Origin: VRUE01 sp040904405
Lineage (GTDB): Bacteria; Actinomycetota; Thermoleophilia; Solirubrobacterales; 70-9
Assembly (NCBI GenBank): GCA_040904405.1
Contig: JBBDTK010000012.1
Location: 1-11,893 of the forward strand
Reading direction: 5' to 3'
DNA length: 11,893 bases
In this document: positions 1-6,725 of the stretch, piece after piece
Layout of the letters: the number at the start of each line of letters is the position of its first letter
Numbering within the stretch: the stretch's first letter is position 1
The notes under the pieces: generated by a model
What the model was told of the DNA's origin: nothing
What the model saw: the letters and a program-made list of their open reading frames with translations, nothing else
Database searches by the model: none
Made by a program: the position numbers and the translations under genes

Positions 1-75
1 TCGATTTCCTCGCGAGGGGCCGGCGCGGGACTGGGCCGCGGCGGTTCGTCCTGTGAGTGCCCCTCTGGCTCGGCC

Positions 76-96
76 TTGAGACCCTAAGCGTCTCAA
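76..96. repeat. 7-bp-arm inverted repeat TTGAGAC/GTCTCAA
   Basis: The arms at 76-82 and 90-96 are perfectly complementary around the loop CCTAAGC, and parts of the loop continue the symmetry. On the plus strand it is followed by AAAAG. It could be a terminator hairpin for a gene entering from the left or an operator for a minus-strand gene beyond the edge. The sequence does not decide between these. Confidence 0.4.
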
Positions 97-205
97 AAGA
101 AAGCCGATCTGTTTCCCAAACCCGGAGAGACTGTACAGGTTGCGGGGCGGGGGGCGCAACCCCCGCTCAGGGCCCGGCCGGGCGGTCGGGGGGCCAGACC
201 GTCCG

Positions 206-291
206 CGCCGCGCTGTAGAGCAGCTCGAGCTCAACGATGCCGCAGGTGGCGAGCTCGCGGAAGCAGAGGGCGACTTCGAGATCCCAATTCA
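206..291 (-). pseudogene. Remnant of a PIN-domain (VapC-type) toxin gene
   Basis: On the minus strand this stretch reads WDLEVALCFRELATCGIVEL followed by ELLYSA. This resembles the second helix region of actinobacterial PIN toxins, where a 'CGIVELELLYSAR'-like segment carries the second conserved acidic residue (the Glu). The N-terminal MxxxLDTS strand expected upstream is absent. After YSA the frame becomes Pro/Arg-rich low-complexity sequence and does not continue as a PIN domain. It is therefore at most an internal fragment of a decayed toxin gene. The call rests on family pattern memory, and a chance resemblance is possible. Confidence 0.3.
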
Positions 292-498
292 TTCCCAGAC
301 AAGACGCAGACATGACACATTCCCGGCGGACTGTGCTCGACTGCGGGCTCGACACGCTGATCGAGGCCGAAGCGCAACCGGTGCGCAGCGACGGCGACTG
401 GCGCTTCCCGCGCGCCCTACTGGGCGGCTTGCACAAGATGCTGTTCGGCTGAGCCCCGGCGACGCCTGGACCCCAGCCTCAAGCGACCCGTGCCCGAC

Positions 499-591
499 GT
501 CGGTGTCCGCGATTCCGCCTTCTTCAGCGTGATCGACGACGAGTGGTCCGCCGTGCGGGCCAACCTGCGCCGTCGCCTGGATCGAAGCTGA
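499..591 (+). pseudogene. C-terminal remnant of a GNAT acetyltransferase gene
   Basis: The frame ending with TGA at 589-591 reads GVRDSAFFSVIDDEWSAVRA and then NLRRRLDRS. The pattern 'RDxxxxSVxDDEWpxVrxxLxxRL' is typical of the last strand and helix of RimJ/RimL-type GNAT N-acetyltransferases. The same frame upstream of about 470 does not continue as a GNAT domain, so only about 30 residues of a family normally 170-220 residues long survive. It lies tail to tail with the HesB-like gene, whose stop is only about 10 nt away. An untranslated relic is the most likely explanation. Confidence 0.45.
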
Positions 592-611
592 GGCCGCCGC
601 TCAGGCGGCTT
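591..611. terminator. Short GC-rich hairpin between convergent gene ends
   Basis: GCCGCC at 593-598 pairs with GGCGGC at 604-609 around a 5-nt loop. The pairing extends outward through one G·U and one A-U pair. The loop holds the stop codon of the HesB-like gene on the minus strand. The position between two converging 3' ends suits a bidirectional terminator, but there is no T tract. Confidence 0.3.
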
Positions 612-891
612 GGGCGCTGAGGCTGAACTGAACCTCGCCGTCGGCGACCGTCGCGTCGAGTTGCTTGTCGTCGAGAATCTCGGCGGCGGCCGGCTCGAGC
701 CGGACCTCGACATCATCGCCCTCGACGACCTGATCCTCTGGCGGCGCCTCCTCGGTGATCGAGACGGCGAGCGAGCTCGCGGCCTCCGGGCCCTGCTGGG
801 CGCTGATCCGGAACGTCGCCCCGTCGGGCACGCCCTCGGAGGCGAGGATGCCGCGAATCGCCTCTTCTGCCTGGCTGCTGATCTCAAGCAT
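601..891 (-). CDS. HesB/IscA-like protein lacking all cluster-binding cysteines
   Basis: A 96-residue acidic protein. The N-terminus (LEISSQAEEAIRGILAS) and the body (GATFRIS, VVEGDDVEVRLEPAAAEIL, then a final short strand region) follow the fold pattern of A-type Fe-S carriers (HesB/YadR/IscA). True IscA/SufA proteins carry three cysteines, one central and a CxC near the C-terminus. This protein contains no cysteine at all, so direct Fe-S carriage is not expected and its role is unknown. Cysteine-less relatives annotated as 'iron-sulfur biosynthesis family' or 'HesB-like' occur in high-GC actinobacteria. The ATG at 891 has a strong ribosome binding site (GGAGGAG, about 6 nt upstream). It lies 71 nt after the toxin gene, probably with its own expression, and ends near a small hairpin. 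Confidence 0.72.
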   Translation of the reverse strand: MLEISSQAEEAIRGILASEGVPDGATFRISAQQGPEAASSLAVSITEEAPPEDQVVEGDDVEVRLEPAAAEILDDKQLDATVADGEVQFSLSAQAA

Positions 892-962
892 GGTTGCTCC
901 TCCTCTGGTTGGCGAACGGTCGTGCTACCCGCGCCGGCAGGGGGAAAACATCCTTCCGCTGC

Positions 963-1388
963 TCAGGTGCCCTCCGCGAGGAACCGCACCTCCGCCCCAC
1001 ACAGTTCGTAGGTCGGCTTGGCGCGGCGGTCGATGCTGATCAGGGTTGCGCCGGCATCGCGCGCCGTCAGCGCAATGAGCGCGTCGTAAACGGAGGCTCC
1101 GCCGCGCCCCTCGCCGGCGAGAAGCTCGAGCGCCTCCCGGCAGGCGTCCGGTCGCGGCTGAATTGGCTCGGCATCCTTCAGGAACTCGTCCAGATAGGCC
1201 ACCACCACACCGGGCTCAACCCGGAATACATCTGCAGGCCCGCTCAAGACGGCATAGGCCTCGGCCATGGTGTGAGCGATCAGGCGGCCGTCCTCGCGAA
1301 CTTCGGCCAGGGCAGCTTCCGCCACGCTGTAGAAACGATGATCGGGAATGAAGCCGGCTATCAAGACCGACGTGTCGGGGGCGATCAT
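963..1388 (-). CDS. vapC: PIN-domain ribonuclease toxin (VapC family)
   Basis: A 141-residue protein with the four conserved acidic residues of PIN nucleases: D5 in APDTSVLIA, E43 in AEAYAVL, D102 in VYDALIA and D120 in ISIDRRA. In this family they bind Mg2+/Mn2+ to cleave RNA, often tRNA or rRNA. The length matches the usual 125-145 residues, so it should be intact. Its ATG overlaps the stop codon of the upstream antitoxin gene (ATGA at 1385-1388), the usual translationally coupled arrangement of type II toxin-antitoxin operons. The cellular target cannot be read from the sequence. Confidence 0.88.
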   Translation of the reverse strand: MIAPDTSVLIAGFIPDHRFYSVAEAALAEVREDGRLIAHTMAEAYAVLSGPADVFRVEPGVVVAYLDEFLKDAEPIQPRPDACREALELLAGEGRGGASVYDALIALTARDAGATLISIDRRAKPTYELCGAEVRFLAEGT

Positions 1389-1630
1389 TGACGGCGGGCC
1401 CGTTCCAGAGCTTCGCGAACCTCCTCCGGCCCGATGCCCGGCAGTCGAAGATCGGACGTGAGCAGGCCATGCGGGCCGCGGCGCAATTGCACTTTCCGAA
1501 ATGCGGGCGTCAGCGCAATCCGTTCGCCCTCGAGGTCTATCTCGACCTCGTCGCCGCCATTCAGGTTCAGGGCAGCGCGCAGGTCTTTTGGGATCACGAC
1601 TCTTCCGGCATTGTCAATGGTAGTTTTCAT
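1385..1630 (-). CDS. vapB: AbrB/MazE-type antitoxin (VapB)
   Basis: An 81-residue protein. Residues 1-45 form a SpoVT/AbrB swapped-hairpin DNA-binding domain (MKTTIDNAGRVVIPKDLRAA, then GDEVEIDLEGERIALTP). The remaining half is charged and ends in a helix (EEVREALERARRQ) that would wrap the toxin. In this family the antitoxin blocks the PIN active site and represses its own promoter. I chose the ATG at 1630 because the AbrB domain normally begins right at the N-terminus. An in-frame ATG at 1678 would add 16 unrelated residues and has no better ribosome binding site. Neither start has a clear Shine-Dalgarno sequence. The stop overlaps the toxin start by 4 nt. Confidence 0.85.
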   Translation of the reverse strand: MKTTIDNAGRVVIPKDLRAALNLNGGDEVEIDLEGERIALTPAFRKVQLRRGPHGLLTSDLRLPGIGPEEVREALERARRQ

Positions 1631-1647
1631 ACCATTAAACGTACCAT
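1630..1647 (-). promoter_or_regulatory. Direct repeat TACCAT x2 at the antitoxin start, possible operator
   Basis: TACCAT occurs at 1630-1635 and 1642-1647, a 12-bp spacing that places both copies on the same DNA face, immediately upstream of the chosen vapB start. VapB proteins commonly autoregulate at repeats near their start codon. The repeats are short and chance is possible. Confidence 0.25.
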
Positions 1648-1733
1648 GCTGCTCCACGAACTCCAGCGTTGCAGGCATGACTTGGTAAGGACTCAGCGCC
1701 CCTACTCTCCCCCGTGTCGCCCGAAATGAGCCG

Positions 1734-2336
1734 CTATTTGCGGCCGAGGGCCTCGTCGATGAAGGGGCCGAGCAGCTCGCCTGCGTGGGCCGCGGTCGCC
1801 TCGGGGGACTCGCCGGGGGCGGTGACGTAGCTGATCGCGAGCCGGACCAGGGACTCGGCCAGCAGGCGGGCTTTCGCCGGCGGCGCCTCGGGCCAGCCCT
1901 GCTCGATCGTCGCGGTCAGGCGGGCGGTCGCCCACTGCACCACCGGCATCCCCTGGGTGGTGACGAAGGGCAGCAGGCCGGCGCTGCCGTCGTCGCTGAG
2001 CAGGATGCGGACGAGCGGGTCCTCGCCGGCCGTGCGCAGAAAGGTCTCCAGCGCCGCTCCGACCGCGGCGCGCGGATCGTCGGCGTGGGCCAAGACCGCG
2101 GCGTCGACCGCGTCGAGGAACCGTTCGCCCTCGTGGATCACCAGCGCCTGGGCGAACTCGTCGCGGCTGCCGAACTCCTTGTAGAGGGTCTGGCGGCTGA
2201 CCCCCGCCGCCGTCGCGATATCCGACATGGTGATTTCCGACCATGCCCTTCGCTGCACTTCATCCCTGGCAGCGCCAAACAAAGTCTCGCGCAGCAGCGT
2301 CCGAGCCGCCTCGGGATACGGAGTTCTCACAGTCAT
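1734..2336 (-). CDS. TetR-family transcriptional regulator, likely controller of the alkB operon
   Basis: A 200-residue protein with a TetR N-terminal helix-turn-helix at about residues 33-60 (TMSDIATAAGVSRQTLYKEF, then GSRDEFAQAL), which is strongly conserved. The alpha-helical C-terminal half is a ligand-binding and dimerisation domain whose ligand cannot be predicted. The ATG at 2336 follows an AGGA-type ribosome binding site. The gene lies 129 nt downstream of the rubredoxin gene on the same strand. The order alkB - rubredoxin - TetR matches alkane operons of Rhodococcus and Mycobacterium and the AlkX-type regulator of Dietzia. This suggests a repressor that responds to fatty acids or alkanes, but that link is inferred from context. 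The operator candidates are upstream of alkB. Confidence 0.87.
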   Translation of the reverse strand: MTVRTPYPEAARTLLRETLFGAARDEVQRRAWSEITMSDIATAAGVSRQTLYKEFGSRDEFAQALVIHEGERFLDAVDAAVLAHADDPRAAVGAALETFLRTAGEDPLVRILLSDDGSAGLLPFVTTQGMPVVQWATARLTATIEQGWPEAPPAKARLLAESLVRLAISYVTAPGESPEATAAHAGELLGPFIDEALGRK

Positions 2337-2414
2337 TTTTCCTGAGAGTCCCGACCGAGAGGAGCGCGAGACCGGGGAGGTCGATGACCAAGCGAGACGG
2401 TCACGGCACGGTTT

Positions 2415-2435
2415 CCGCGTAGCGGCGCTACGCGG
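2415..2435 (-). terminator. Perfect 9-bp stem-loop after the alkB-rubredoxin genes
   Basis: CCGCGTAGC at 2415-2423 and GCTACGCGG at 2427-2435 form a perfect stem with a GGC loop, 31 nt beyond the rubredoxin stop and before the TetR start. There is no T run on either side, so it may be a U-less terminator, an attenuator or a transcript-stability hairpin between rubredoxin and tetR. Confidence 0.45.
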
Positions 2436-2465
2436 GACACCGGGACGGGGCCGTATCGCGCAGCG

Positions 2466-2663
2466 TCACTCGGCCTCATCCGGGCCGCGCTCCTCTCGGG
2501 AGGGGCTCTCCACGAAGTCGACCTTGTCCCTCACCCCGCAGTCGGGGCAGTGCCACTCGTCGGGCACCTCGCTCCAGGGGGTTCCCGGCGGGAACCCCTC
2601 GCGCGGATGCCCGGCCGCCTCGTCGTAGACGTAGCCGCAGGCCGGGCAGCGGAAGGCGCTCAC
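2466..2663 (-). CDS. Rubredoxin, electron donor to AlkB
   Basis: A 65-residue one-iron electron carrier. The four iron ligands are C6, C9 (CPACGYVYD) and C39, C42 (CPDCGV), with the usual spacing. The conserved aromatic and proline positions are also present (GYVYD, PPGTPW, PDEW). The last 15 residues are a charged tail. In alkane oxidation, rubredoxin passes electrons from an NAD(P)H-dependent rubredoxin reductase to the di-iron centre of AlkB. The GTG at 2661-2663 is the start because it overlaps the alkB stop as GTGA and leaves exactly a standard-length rubredoxin. Longer extensions in this frame run antisense-like through alkB. No reductase gene is present in the window. Confidence 0.93.
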   Translation of the reverse strand: MSAFRCPACGYVYDEAAGHPREGFPPGTPWSEVPDEWHCPDCGVRDKVDFVESPSREERGPDEAE

Positions 2664-3856
2664 GACGGCGCTCCGTAGCGGGCGAGGACCTTGCGCTCGG
2701 CCCGGGGCTGGATGTTGGCGCGGTCGAGGTCGCCGCCGTAGTGGTCGACCAGGCGCCGGTCCATCACCCGCCGCCAGAGCGGCGGGAACCAGGCGAGCAC
2801 GATCATCCCGGCGTAGCCGGTCGGCAGCTGCGGCGCCTCGTCGACGTGGCGCAGCGCCTGGTAACGGCGGGTCGGGTTGGCGTGGTGGTCGCTGTGTCGC
2901 TGCAGGTGGTAGAGCAGCACGTTGGAGGCGACGTTGTTGGAGTTCCAGCTGTGCTCGGGCAGGCAGCGCTCGTAGCGGCCGTCCTCGCGCTTGTGCCGTC
3001 GCAGCCCGTAGTGCTCGAGGTAGTTGACGACCTCGAGCAGCGAGAAGCCGAGCACCGCCTGCGCCAGCAGGTAGGGCAGCACCACGGGGCCGAAGGCGAT
3101 CGCCAGGACGGCGAAGAGGCCGATCGTCATCGCCCAGGCCTGGAGGATGTCGTTGCGGGCCGACCAGACCGAGTGGCCGCCGCGCTGCAGGCGCTCCCGC
3201 TCCAGGCCCCAGGCGGAGCTGAGGCTGCCGGAGACGGTGCGCGGCAGGAAGGCCCAGAAGCTCTCGCCGAGGCGGGCGCTGGCGGGGTCCTCGGGGGTGG
3301 CGACGCGGACGTGGTGGCCGCGGTTGTGCTCGATGAAGAAGTGGCCGTAACCGCTCTGCGCCAGGGCGACCTTGCTCAGCCACTTCTCCAGGTCGGCCCG
3401 CTTGTGGCCGAGCTCGTGCGCGGTGTTGATCGCGATCCCGCTGACCATCGCCATCGTCAGCGCCAGGCCGATGCTGTTGAGGACCGAAAGGCCGCCGTCG
3501 GCCCAGAGCCAGCAGGCGAAGACGAGGCCGGCGTACTGGACCGGGATGAAGACGTAGGTGCACCAGCGGTAGTAGCGGTCCTGTTCGAGCCACTTGATGA
3601 CGCTGTCGGGCGGGTTCTCGGCGTCCATCCCGACGATCGCGTCGAGCAGCGGGAAGATCACGAAGACGAGGATCGGCCCGTAGAACCAGAAGAGGCCGAG
3701 CCCGCTCAGCTCCACCAGGCCCCAGGCGATGAAGGGCAGCGACGGCACGATCAGCCCCAGCAGCCAGGCGTAGCGCTTCGGATCCGTCCAGTCCGCCGGG
3801 TTGAGCTCCACCCCCGGGCCGTGATCGTGGTGGTGCTCATGCGTCGCTGCCTCCAT
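2660..3856 (-). CDS. alkB: Alkane 1-monooxygenase (AlkB)
   Basis: A 398-residue integral membrane di-iron hydroxylase that oxidises the terminal carbon of n-alkanes to 1-alkanols. All family histidine motifs are present: HELGHK (147-152), EHNRGHH (176-182), NYLEHYG (278-284) and LQRHSDHHA (318-326). Hydrophobic membrane segments lie at about 31-48, 55-75, 100-118, 123-145, 240-262 and 264-277. The length fits the family (about 400). The N-terminus carries a short His-rich stretch (HEHHHDH, residues 6-12) before the first membrane helix. The ATG at 3856 has a strong AAGGAGG ribosome binding site. It is translationally coupled to the rubredoxin gene. Alkane chain-length preference cannot be read from this sequence alone. 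Confidence 0.96.
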   Translation of the reverse strand: MEAATHEHHHDHGPGVELNPADWTDPKRYAWLLGLIVPSLPFIAWGLVELSGLGLFWFYGPILVFVIFPLLDAIVGMDAENPPDSVIKWLEQDRYYRWCTYVFIPVQYAGLVFACWLWADGGLSVLNSIGLALTMAMVSGIAINTAHELGHKRADLEKWLSKVALAQSGYGHFFIEHNRGHHVRVATPEDPASARLGESFWAFLPRTVSGSLSSAWGLERERLQRGGHSVWSARNDILQAWAMTIGLFAVLAIAFGPVVLPYLLAQAVLGFSLLEVVNYLEHYGLRRHKREDGRYERCLPEHSWNSNNVASNVLLYHLQRHSDHHANPTRRYQALRHVDEAPQLPTGYAGMIVLAWFPPLWRRVMDRRLVDHYGGDLDRANIQPRAERKVLARYGAPS

Positions 3857-3920
3857 CGGGCCTCCTTGTCAAATCTCCGAAATCCGTCTGCTTGGTTTAC
3901 AGACTAGCCAGATTTGTCAA
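3857..3920 (-). promoter_or_regulatory. alkB upstream region: ribosome binding site and candidate TetR operator
   Basis: The ribosome binding site (AAGGAGG on the minus strand) is at 3861-3867. An imperfect 25-bp inverted repeat spans 3896-3920: TTTACA, 13 nt, TGTCAA, with five of six positions symmetric. It overlaps a GTCTG/CAGAC inverted repeat (3886-3890 and 3900-3904). TTGTCAA recurs at 3866-3872 and 3914-3920. On the minus strand the distal copy reads TTGACA, a consensus -35 hexamer, but I see no good -10 at 16-18 nt. This is the likeliest control region for alkB. Confidence 0.4.
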
Positions 3921-3937
3921 TCACTGCAACAGAAGAC

Positions 3938-3969
3938 TGGTTTTCGTCAATAACCGCCCGCGAAAACCA
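3938..3969. repeat. 9-bp perfect inverted repeat TGGTTTTCG/CGAAAACCA
   Basis: The arms are at 3938-3946 and 3961-3969, separated by 14 nt. It lies between the divergent genes alkB and secG, about 85 nt upstream of alkB and 111 nt upstream of secG. The length and spacing suit a regulator binding site better than a terminator, because no gene ends nearby. Confidence 0.45.
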
Positions 3970-4079
3970 AGCAGGTCGGGGGATGCAGGGAGGGCGGTGA
4001 GGGGAGCGCACTTGTTGGTGCGTGACCCGATCCGACCGACCGAAGACCCCGAGATGCGCCGGTTTGCAGCGGGTCGATC

Positions 4080-4322
4080 ATGGATACACTGCACACCGTG
4101 TATACGATCCTTGCCCTCCTCCAAGTGGCCATCGCCGTGCTCGTGATCTTCCTCGTCCTGCTGCACTCGGGCAAAGACGCGGGGCTCTCCGGCGCCTTCG
4201 GGATCGGCGGCGGCGGCAGCTCCTTCGGCGGCGGCTCGATGGTCGAGCGCAACCTGGACCGGGCGACGATCTTCTTCGCGATCCTCTTCGTGCTCAACAC
4301 CCTGGTGCTGCTGAAGCTCTGA
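4080..4322 (+). CDS. secG: Preprotein translocase subunit SecG
   Basis: An 80-residue accessory subunit of the SecYEG protein-export channel. Two membrane helices (about 7-28 and 62-79) flank the conserved cytoplasmic loop (VLLHSGKDAGLSGAFG, then GGGGSSFGGGS), the SecG signature of a small polar segment followed by a Gly/Ser-rich, Phe-containing loop. The length is typical. The ATG at 4080 has only a weak GCGGG-like ribosome binding site. The gene stands alone, divergent from alkB and convergent with ccmF, with 9 nt between the two stop codons. Linkage to the glycolytic gene cluster, common for secG elsewhere, is not seen to its left. Confidence 0.92.
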   Translation: MDTLHTVYTILALLQVAIAVLVIFLVLLHSGKDAGLSGAFGIGGGGSSFGGGSMVERNLDRATIFFAILFVLNTLVLLKL

Positions 4323-4331
4323 CTCAGGACG

Positions 4332-6725
4332 CTAGACCGGCTCGGCCGGCCGGCTCGCGCCGCCGCCGTTGCCGCGATCGAGGATCTCGACCGCCTCGCG
4401 GCGCAGCTCGGCGTCGAGCAGGGCGAAGTCCTCGTCGGAGAGCTTGCCGGCGGCGTGGTCCAGCTCGGCGTCGCGGATCTCGCGGTACTTCGCTTCCTTC
4501 AGCGCCTCCAGCTCGGTCCCCGCGGCCGGGCGCAGGCGAGCGCCGCGGGCCGGCCAGAGCGCGGTCAGCGCGCCGCAGAGCGCGATCAGCGCGCCGACCC
4601 AGATCCAGGTGACGAGCGGGTCGACGATGACCCGGAAGGTCGCCGGCAGCGTGTCGTCGAGGTAGCTGCGCGCCAGCCGCTCCGCCGCCGCCGCCTGCAG
4701 CGCCTCGATCTGGGCCAGGGCGATAGGGCGCAGCGCCGGGTTGGCCGCCGCCGCCCGCATCAGCCGCGAGACCGCCGCGCACTGCGGCGGGGTCCCGGGC
4801 GCGCCGGAGACACAGGCGCTGAAGCCGCGGTCGGCGGCGCGCACGCGGCGCCGCACCGCCGAGGTGTTCGGTTCGACCGCGGTCCAGAGGTCGCTGCGGA
4901 AGCCCGGCCGCAGGCCCACCTCGCTGGTCGCCTCGCCGTCGAAGGAGCTGCCGATCGTCCCCCCCTCCACCCCGCTCGGGCGGAAGTAGCGGCGGCTCGG
5001 TCGCAGCTCGAATCGCTCCCCCCCCTGCTCGACCCCGAGCACGGCGCCGAAGGTGAAGGAGCGCTCGTCGGCGGCGACGGTCGGCTGCTCGTAGGTGATC
5101 GTGCGCCCGTCGACCACGGCGCTCTCCCCCGGCTTCAGCCTGACGTCGCGGTTGGTCTGGAAGCTGGAGGAGGCGGCGATGCCGATCAGCAGGACGGCGA
5201 TGCCGGCGTGGACGATGTAGCCGCCGTAGCGGCGCCGGTTGCGCGAGACGACCGCCGCCAGCGCCGCCGGCAGCGTGCCGCCGCTCAGCGAGCGCCGCGC
5301 CGCCGCGCCGCGCCAGAACTCCTGCGCCAGGCCGGTCAGGGCGAATGCCGCGAAGGCGAAGAGGGCGAGAGCCCAGGGGTCCTCTCCGGCATCGCTGAAG
5401 AGCAGCAGGCCGATCCCGGTCGCCGCCGCCAGCGCCAGCGGCACGACGAACACCCGCCGCGCCGAGGCCCAGCTGATCCGGCGCCAGGCGAGCAGCGGCC
5501 CGATCCCGGTGAAGAGGACGATCAGGATCGCCAGCGGCGTCGTGTAGCGGTTGAACCAGGGCGCCGCCAAGGAGGCCGTCTCGCCGGTGAAGAGCTCGGC
5601 GATCAGCGGGAAGAAGGTGCCCCAGAAGATCACCGCGGTCATCCCGACCAGGAGCAGGTTGTTGACCAGGAAGACCGCCTCGCGCGAGGCCAGCGAGTCG
5701 ATCCGCTTCTGCGCCCGCAGGTCGTCGAGGCGGGAGACGATCAGCGCGGTCGAGCCGACCAGGACGACCGCGATCAGGCCGAGGATGTAGGGGCCGACGG
5801 TGCTGTCGCCGAAGGCGTGGATCGACTCCAGCACCCCGGAGCGGACGAGGAAGGTGCCGAGCAGCGCCAGCGAGAAGGTGGCGACGATCAGCGAGGCGTT
5901 CCAGGCCTTCAGCATCCCGCGCTTCTCCTGAACCATGATCGAGTGCAGGAAGGCGGTCCCCATCAGCCACGGCATCAGCGCCGCGTTCTCGACCGGGTCC
6001 CAAGCCCAGTAGCCGCCCCAGCCTAGCTCGGTGTAGGACCAGCGGGCGCCGAGCAGCAGCCCGAGGCCGAGGAAGGCCCAGGCGATCAGCGCGAAGCGAC
6101 GCGTGGAGCGGATCCAGGCGGCGTCGAGGCGGCGGGTGAGGAGGGCGCCGATCGCGAACGCGAAGGGGATCGTGAAGGCGACGTAGCCGGCATAGAGCAT
6201 CGGCGGGTGGATCATCATGCTCGGGTGCTGCAGCAGCGGGTTGAGGCCGACGCCGTCGAGCGGGGCCGGGTCGAGCGCGGCGAACGGGTTGACGCCGCCG
6301 GCGAACAGCATCAGGCCGGTGAAGAAGGCGGCGATCGCCGCCAGCGCCGCGGTCGCGTAGGGGACGATCTCGCGCAGCTTCGAGCGGGTCGCGTAGAGCG
6401 CCACCGCCGAGGCGACCGAGAGCAGCCAGGCCCAGAGCAGCAGCGAGCCCTCCTGGCTCGACCACATCGCGGTCAGCTTGTAGAAGGTCGGGGTGGCGAT
6501 CGAGGAGTGCTGCTGGACCACGTCGAACGAGAAGTCGTCGCCGGCGAAGGCGATCTCGATCAGGACGACGCAGAGGGTGAGCAGGCCGCAGAGCGCGTAG
6601 ACGGCGCGCCGAGAGAGGTCGATCCAGCGTCGCTCTCCGCGGCGGCCGGCGAGCGCCGCGGTCGCGGCGAAGATCGCGGTCGCGAAGGCCAGGGCGAGCG
6701 CGACGCTGCCGACGCTAGCCGTCAT
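4332..6725 (-). CDS. ccmF: Cytochrome c heme lyase subunit CcmF with extended C-terminus
   Basis: A 797-residue multi-pass membrane protein of cytochrome c maturation System I. It takes heme from holo-CcmE and attaches it to apocytochrome c outside the membrane. The hallmarks are QEGSLLLWAW (91-100), HPSMMIHPP (167-175), the WWD segment WGGYWAWDPVENA (236-248), LHSIMVQEK (260-268), SIHAFG (301-306) and YIVHAG (503-508). H173, H261, H303 and H506 correspond to the heme-ligating histidines of the family. It is about 150 residues longer than usual. The region between about 525 and 700 is an enlarged external domain with C638 and C649. After the last helix (about 705-724), a charged cytoplasmic tail follows (LKEAKYREIRDAELD, GKLSDEDF). 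The ATG at 6725 overlaps the end of ccmE by 11 nt, so the two are translationally coupled. Confidence 0.93.
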   Translation of the reverse strand: MTASVGSVALALAFATAIFAATAALAGRRGERRWIDLSRRAVYALCGLLTLCVVLIEIAFAGDDFSFDVVQQHSSIATPTFYKLTAMWSSQEGSLLLWAWLLSVASAVALYATRSKLREIVPYATAALAAIAAFFTGLMLFAGGVNPFAALDPAPLDGVGLNPLLQHPSMMIHPPMLYAGYVAFTIPFAFAIGALLTRRLDAAWIRSTRRFALIAWAFLGLGLLLGARWSYTELGWGGYWAWDPVENAALMPWLMGTAFLHSIMVQEKRGMLKAWNASLIVATFSLALLGTFLVRSGVLESIHAFGDSTVGPYILGLIAVVLVGSTALIVSRLDDLRAQKRIDSLASREAVFLVNNLLLVGMTAVIFWGTFFPLIAELFTGETASLAAPWFNRYTTPLAILIVLFTGIGPLLAWRRISWASARRVFVVPLALAAATGIGLLLFSDAGEDPWALALFAFAAFALTGLAQEFWRGAAARRSLSGGTLPAALAAVVSRNRRRYGGYIVHAGIAVLLIGIAASSSFQTNRDVRLKPGESAVVDGRTITYEQPTVAADERSFTFGAVLGVEQGGERFELRPSRRYFRPSGVEGGTIGSSFDGEATSEVGLRPGFRSDLWTAVEPNTSAVRRRVRAADRGFSACVSGAPGTPPQCAAVSRLMRAAAANPALRPIALAQIEALQAAAAERLARSYLDDTLPATFRVIVDPLVTWIWVGALIALCGALTALWPARGARLRPAAGTELEALKEAKYREIRDAELDHAAGKLSDEDFALLDAELRREAVEILDRGNGGGASRPAEPV

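Larger units (their letters stand above)
1..600. other. Gene-poor left edge with no intact gene
   Basis: No reading frame in this stretch has convincing coding character from a start codon to a stop. At the left edge all three plus frames close by about position 87, so the tail of a plus-strand gene could end here, but which frame is used cannot be decided. A frame on the minus strand is also open and reads as a Pro/Ala/Glu-rich peptide, but it has no start codon inside the window. An inverted repeat (TTGAGAC, 7-nt loop, GTCTCAA) lies at 76-96. Two gene remnants are listed separately. The remaining sequence, including open frames at 140-532 and 312-452, matches nothing I recognise. The stretch looks like decayed accessory DNA. 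Confidence 0.5.

Noticed and set aside
75..97. HspR-binding HAIR element (CTTGAGT-N7-ACTCAAG)
   Set aside because: The left half CTTGAG is present, but the halves are 11 nt apart instead of 9, the right half is CTCAAA, and no chaperone gene is visible.
138..161. GGTTGCG/CGCAACC inverted repeat
   Set aside because: Short arms around a G-rich run in GC-rich DNA; no neighbouring gene end or start gives it meaning.
2741..3907. Long plus-strand open frame opposite alkB
   Set aside because: Its translation is low-complexity Val/Ala/Asp/Arg sequence and it mirrors a clear AlkB gene; it is an antisense shadow caused by high GC.
4455..6026. 523-codon plus-strand frame opposite ccmF
   Set aside because: It is Arg/Ala/Gly/Asp-rich with no domain pattern, while the minus strand encodes unmistakable CcmF motifs.
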